64,000 nucleotides of DNA from Sacculina carcini (taxonomy: Eukaryota; Arthropoda; Thecostraca; Sacculinidae): assembly GCA_916048095.2 (NCBI GenBank), contig OU696586.1, positions 461,668 through 525,667 on the forward strand. The letters are read 5' to 3'. The notes under the pieces are model-generated. The model searched no databases, was not told the origin of the DNA, and was given only the letters and a program-made list of their open reading frames with translations. Of the stretch, positions 60,702-64,000 are shown piece after piece. The translations under genes were made by a program, and so were the position numbers. Every line of letters starts with the position of its first letter. The first letter of the stretch is position 1.

Positions 60702-61030
60702 TACTTTGCAGACAGTATACAGCTTATAACCGATGCAACCACGGGTATAAGGGCGGATAAAAATTTTCCGCTTTGCACCAACACTCGTTGTTTTTTCTTC
60801 AGTGACGGACGTTTGTCACCCAATTTACGCAGTATTTTCTTGTATTTGGATAGGCGACGCTTTTGTTCTTTTTCCAAAGGGACGTGGTCTTGCAACAGGT
60901 TATGACAAATTTCACAAATAGCCCGTATCAGAGCAGGGTCGTACGTGTTGAGAACGGCTTTTTGTTGACGTTGTGTGAGACGCGGAAGTGATTCGATTGT
61001 CGGCCAACAGCGTTGCAACGTCGACGACAT
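60701..61030 (-). CDS. Small basic protein with hydrophobic tail (Polinton)
   Basis: The product is 109 aa. A Lys/Arg-rich middle (EKEQKRRLSKYKKILRKL and a KKKQR cluster) precedes a hydrophobic C-terminus (FLSALIPVVASVISCILSAK). The pattern CEICHNLLQ...VPLEKEQKR...YKKILRKL recurs in Maverick/adintovirus elements between ATPase and integrase genes. By layout it resembles adenovirus core or membrane-lytic minor proteins, but this is an analogy and not a demonstrated homology. The stop overlaps the next start (TAATG). Confidence 0.65.
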   Translation of the reverse strand: MSSTLQRCWPTIESLPRLTQRQQKAVLNTYDPALIRAICEICHNLLQDHVPLEKEQKRRLSKYKKILRKLGDKRPSLKKKQRVLVQSGKFLSALIPVVASVISCILSAK

Positions 61031-61064
61031 GTTGACAAATGATTCACTTGCTCAACTATATGTG

Positions 61065-61724
61065 CTATTTATACCTCAAAGCGGGAAGATATACTGTTAT
61101 GGGTTGTTCCAACACATTGCTACGCACACGTAGTCTGTTGTCAGTTTGTTGACGCAAATCCACAAGCAAATGACCGTACATTTTCTTCATTACGTCTCTA
61201 TAAACATCCATAATGAACCTGATATTATCTGGCATGTACTGTTGAGCAAATGCGCGCAGTGGTGTTTGATCTCGAAAATTACGGAAAAATACATAATAAT
61301 TTGTATTTAGACTGATTGTGCGGTAGTTTGGCGACTTGAGAAACGTGTTTTGGGTGACAAATAGTACACTCATGTTGTCGTGACGTGACGTTTTTGTAAA
61401 CATGTCACGTACAACAGGCCCTTCCACAGCATCCAGTAAGTCGTCGATAATGACCATGCAACCTTTACCGTGTTTATGTTTGCTTGCCAATCGTTGAATT
61501 TCCTCATGCGATGGCACCCCGTACTGCATTTCATTAACTAAATTCTTATCTATATGATCTGGCGCTGCAGTTCCGTGGCAATACAGTACATAATCGGGGC
61601 TTCGGGTGAGCACTTGGTCCGCCCGTGTCAGCATGTCGACTATAAATTGACTCTTGCCGGACCCTGATGGACCGGACAAGATCATTGTGAACGGTGTAAC
61701 AAGACGTGCGTCAAACGTTTCCAT
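61065..61724 (-). CDS. Polinton packaging ATPase (A32/FtsK-HerA type)
   Basis: The product is 219 aa. Walker A is GPSGSGKS (18-25), Walker B is CMVIIDDLLDAV (89-100), a sensor-like FVTQN (122-126) follows, and FRNFRDQTPLRAFAQQYMP (147-165) is the conserved segment of this family. The family pumps DNA into capsids in Polintons, adintoviruses and nucleocytoplasmic large DNA viruses. The length fits family members and no stop interrupts it. It lies 34 bp upstream of the small basic-protein gene. Presence of a packaging motor implies a capsid-forming ancestor. Confidence 0.9.
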   Translation of the reverse strand: METFDARLVTPFTMILSGPSGSGKSQFIVDMLTRADQVLTRSPDYVLYCHGTAAPDHIDKNLVNEMQYGVPSHEEIQRLASKHKHGKGCMVIIDDLLDAVEGPVVRDMFTKTSRHDNMSVLFVTQNTFLKSPNYRTISLNTNYYVFFRNFRDQTPLRAFAQQYMPDNIRFIMDVYRDVMKKMYGHLLVDLRQQTDNRLRVRSNVLEQPITVYLPALRYK

Positions 61725-62013
61725 ACCCGCCGTACCGATGAAACTGATCTACGTTTAACTATAGGGGTATTATATAAAGTATGTTTTGCTGATGTGCGAC
61801 CAGTTTTGCGCTGAACATTACTAGCCAAACACCCGCGACGCTTAATCGGATCATATAACAATCCCACTATTACCAGCTCTGCAATTACACTTTCAACATA
61901 GTTGACAAGGAGCAATAGTGATAATAGGAGCAACATTATATTCGTCACCATCTCGGTGATTGTCAATTGAATGACACACATACACATCAACACTTGTATA
62001 TTAAAGCTTGCAC

Positions 62014-62076
<63 letters not shown>

Positions 62077-62114
62077 ACCAAAACATGTATACACACCAAC
62101 ACTTTTATATTTAT

Positions 62115-62158
<44 letters not shown>

Positions 62159-62520
62159 AACACTTTGATATTTATATAACACACACACACACACACACAT
62201 ACACACCAAAACATGTATACACACCAACACTTTTATATTTATATAACACACACACACACACACACACACACCAACACTTTGATATTTATATAACACACTA
62301 ACACAGCTAACACACTAGCACAACTAACACATCTAACACACTAGCACAACTAGCACACAGCTAACACGCTAGCACAACTAACACACTAACACTGCTAACA
62401 CTTTTATATTAAAAACCAATACATCGAGCACAACTAACACACCTAGCACAACTAACGCTGGTAACACAGCAAATAAGTAGCAATAAATAACGATGATGAT
62501 GATGTCGGTCGGTCGGTCGG
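61725..62520. repeat. Composite microsatellite/minisatellite spacer
   Basis: (AC)n tracts lie at 62015-62071, 62117-62158, about 62180-62200 and about 62245-62270. They are joined by four copies of ACCAACACTTT(T/G)ATATTTATATAAC. Then comes a TAACAC/TAGCAC short tandem repeat (62290-62460) and a GTCG run (62505-62530) that supplies the PolB stop region. No intact gene is seen; the frame at 61682-62086 is repeat-derived. Confidence 0.85.
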
Positions 62521-64000
62521 TCAGTCGGTGAAGCCGTACGGGAAGGTGCGATAATCGGGAAGGACCCTGCGTTTGCTGGAAACTAACCTATTAATTTTTT
62601 CCCCTCCCACCGTAATTATCTTAAAATCTACAGTCTTTTTAAATTGCCGAAAGGGGACTTTGATTGTGGACCCAGGCGCCTCTAACAGGGATCGGAAAGC
62701 GTCCAAGGAAATAAGCTGCTGCGTGTCGTGTGTTTGTGTGATGCCGCGCATTTTTACTATAGTCTTGGTGTGCCCGTCTGGTGTGTGTACAGTAAAAGCG
62801 TAATTTTTGGGAGACAGGCAGACTATATGAGAAATATAGCTGCCTGCCCCGAAACAAGTCAGTTCGTCAGTCATGTCGCCGAGAAAGTGTGATATGTGTA
62901 TGCGCGGCATTTCTGGTGATGTTTTGTAAATGACTGAATCTGTGTCGCAGTATATTAGCTGAAAAGGATTAAGGCGTTGCAGGAAAGAGTAAAGATAAAG
63001 TCGGGATTGGCAAGTGACAAAAGCAGCAAGGATTATGTTAGTTTTAAGCGGACCGGCCACAGTCTTGTCTTGTCGATGGGAATACGTCAGCCTCCATACA
63101 TCGTGCATTATGCTGTCCCCCTCACTATCGTCAGCCACCGATATGAGGTCACACGCGGAGACCTCCATGTCGGGATCCTCCAGCAGATCGTAAACACGAC
63201 GCATGGAAGTGACGTATTCAGTCTGCCCCAGGTTTGCGCGCTGAGCCAGCTTGCCCCACTGGCTGTTGAGGCACAATTTGGCCACAGCTCTCAGGCCCGG
63301 ATTCCTCTCAATGGTCGGCAGGGTTATACCCTCACGCGCTTCGAGAGTCTGTCTGTAGTCGTGTCGGTCGTCGTCAGTCTGCACGTGAGTGGGATAACCC
63401 TCGGCGCTGACCTTGAGGGCGTAAAACTTGTTTACATATTCTGCAAACAATCCGCCTGCCTCGCCGTCGTTGAGCTGTGTGGTGTTGGCAAAGTGCCAGA
63501 ACTCGTGGATGGAAGTGAGCCGATACCCCAACCCCAAAGCTTTTGCTACTTCCAGCGACACCCAGCTGGAAGTGAGACTGCGCTCCTCGTCCGAATGGTG
63601 ACACTGCGGCGACCTTGTGGTGAAATTGCCACCGATACCCTGCTCGGCACATGTTCTACACAGGGTGAACATGAGGCGGTCGTTGATGCGTGCGGGAAGG
63701 ACGGGAACGTGAAGATTGTGCGGAGGGAGAATTGTGCAATAAATGATGCCGAAATATTTGTGAAAATCTGTGATGGGAGGACGGAAAATGTGAGAAGGAT
63801 GACCGAGGGGAAATTTTCCGTTTTTAAGGATGTAAGGATACAAGGAGCACACATCAACGTACTCGATCCGCTCGTCACCAGCACATTCGGCATAGTGACG
63901 AAACACCTCTGTTCGCCCTCCGTAGAACGCGTCCCGAACATTCATCGGCGGCAAGACTTGCACTGCTTCGGCGCGACAACGTTGGTCGTCATCGTCTCGA
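62521..64000 (-). CDS. Protein-primed DNA polymerase B, C-terminal part
   Basis: The frame is open to the window edge, at least 492 codons, so the exonuclease and N-terminal regions lie beyond 64000. Visible are the REAFYGGRT-like entry (VRDAFYGGRTEVF), motif A VDVCSLYPYIL, motif B LCLNSQWGKLAQR, and motif C IYCDTDSVIYK with the catalytic Asp pair. The C-terminus is DYRTFPYGF just before a GTCG repeat. The family replicates linear element DNA from a terminal protein. No frameshift or stop is seen. Apparent internal start codons near 63963 are not needed because the upstream frame continues. Confidence 0.93.
   Translation of the reverse strand, partial: RDDDDQRCRAEAVQVLPPMNVRDAFYGGRTEVFRHYAECAGDERIEYVDVCSLYPYILKNGKFPLGHPSHIFRPPITDFHKYFGIIYCTILPPHNLHVPVLPARINDRLMFTLCRTCAEQGIGGNFTTRSPQCHHSDEERSLTSSWVSLEVAKALGLGYRLTSIHEFWHFANTTQLNDGEAGGLFAEYVNKFYALKVSAEGYPTHVQTDDDRHDYRQTLEAREGITLPTIERNPGLRAVAKLCLNSQWGKLAQRANLGQTEYVTSMRRVYDLLEDPDMEVSACDLISVADDSEGDSIMHDVWRLTYSHRQDKTVAGPLKTNIILAAFVTCQSRLYLYSFLQRLNPFQLIYCDTDSVIYKTSPEMPRIHISHFLGDMTDELTCFGAGSYISHIVCLSPKNYAFTVHTPDGHTKTIVKMRGITQTHDTQQLISLDAFRSLLEAPGSTIKVPFRQFKKTVDFKIITVGGEKINRLVSSKRRVLPDYRTFPYGFTD

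Larger units (their letters stand above)
59386..64000 (-). mobile_element. Polinton/Maverick (adintovirus-like) element, partial
   Basis: Five minus-strand genes of Polinton type lie together: PolB, packaging ATPase, a small basic/hydrophobic protein, a Polinton-associated protein and a DDE integrase. The element continues past the right window edge. The integrase-side end lies somewhere between 59085 and 59386, but no terminal inverted repeat can be identified without the other end. Hexon, penton and protease genes are not in this part. Small genes are tightly packed (one TAATG overlap), while PolB and ATPase are separated by a microsatellite-rich 0.8 kb. Confidence 0.9.

Noticed and set aside
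61682-62086. Minus-strand frame upstream of the ATPase with a long Cys-Val run
   Set aside because: The N-terminal part is translated (GT)n. The rest overlaps the true ATPase start in another frame.
62015-62300. CRISPR-like repeat/spacer pattern
   Set aside because: The repeats are AC microsatellites joined by a degenerate linker, with no unique spacers and no cas genes; this is animal DNA.

Overview
The window is animal nuclear DNA: spliced genes, a delta-catenin (p120-catenin family) gene, very many (CA)n/(GT)n microsatellites and dense non-autonomous DNA transposons. A block of degenerate AACCT/TTAGG units (58.3-59.1 kb) is the arthropod-type telomere word, so an arthropod, possibly a crustacean, is my best guess. 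This is an inference, not a proof.

Layout. Positions 1-27.7 kb hold no gene I can recognise. They contain microsatellites, several hAT-type MITEs with 8-bp target duplications, a perfect 2 x 2,366 bp tandem duplication (2451-7182), a 22-24 bp minisatellite whose units match the RFX X-box consensus (16164-16392), and a long foldback (26915-27166). One ORF (18828-19313) looks protein-like but is unidentified.

Positions 27.7-54.3 kb are a tandem segmental duplication, copy 1 at about 27714-40213 and copy 2 at about 40296-54325, joined through about 82 bp of filler. Each copy carries a complete three-exon cytosolic sulfotransferase gene on the minus strand (337 aa; the two proteins differ at four residues) and the 3' end of the delta-catenin gene. 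Only copy 2 runs into the whole delta-catenin CDS (54014-56629, minus), so copy 1 carries a C-terminal pseudogene fragment. Three insertions differ between the copies and so probably post-date the duplication: a Tigger-like MITE and a LINE 3' end in copy 1, and a 2.3-kb LINE with a restriction-like endonuclease domain inside a (CA)n tract in copy 2.

Positions 58.3-64.0 kb hold the telomere-like T-tract/AACCT block, a tRNA-like patch, and then part of a Polinton/Maverick (adintovirus-like) element on the minus strand. From right to left it has protein-primed DNA polymerase B (running off the window), an A32/FtsK-type packaging ATPase, a small basic protein with a hydrophobic tail, a Polinton-associated protein of unknown role, and a DDE integrase. 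Capsid and protease genes are not in the visible part.

How the genes relate: the sulfotransferases and delta-catenin are ordinary host genes, all transcribed leftward. The remainder is mobile DNA, and the duplication supplies a paired before/after record of mobile-element insertion.
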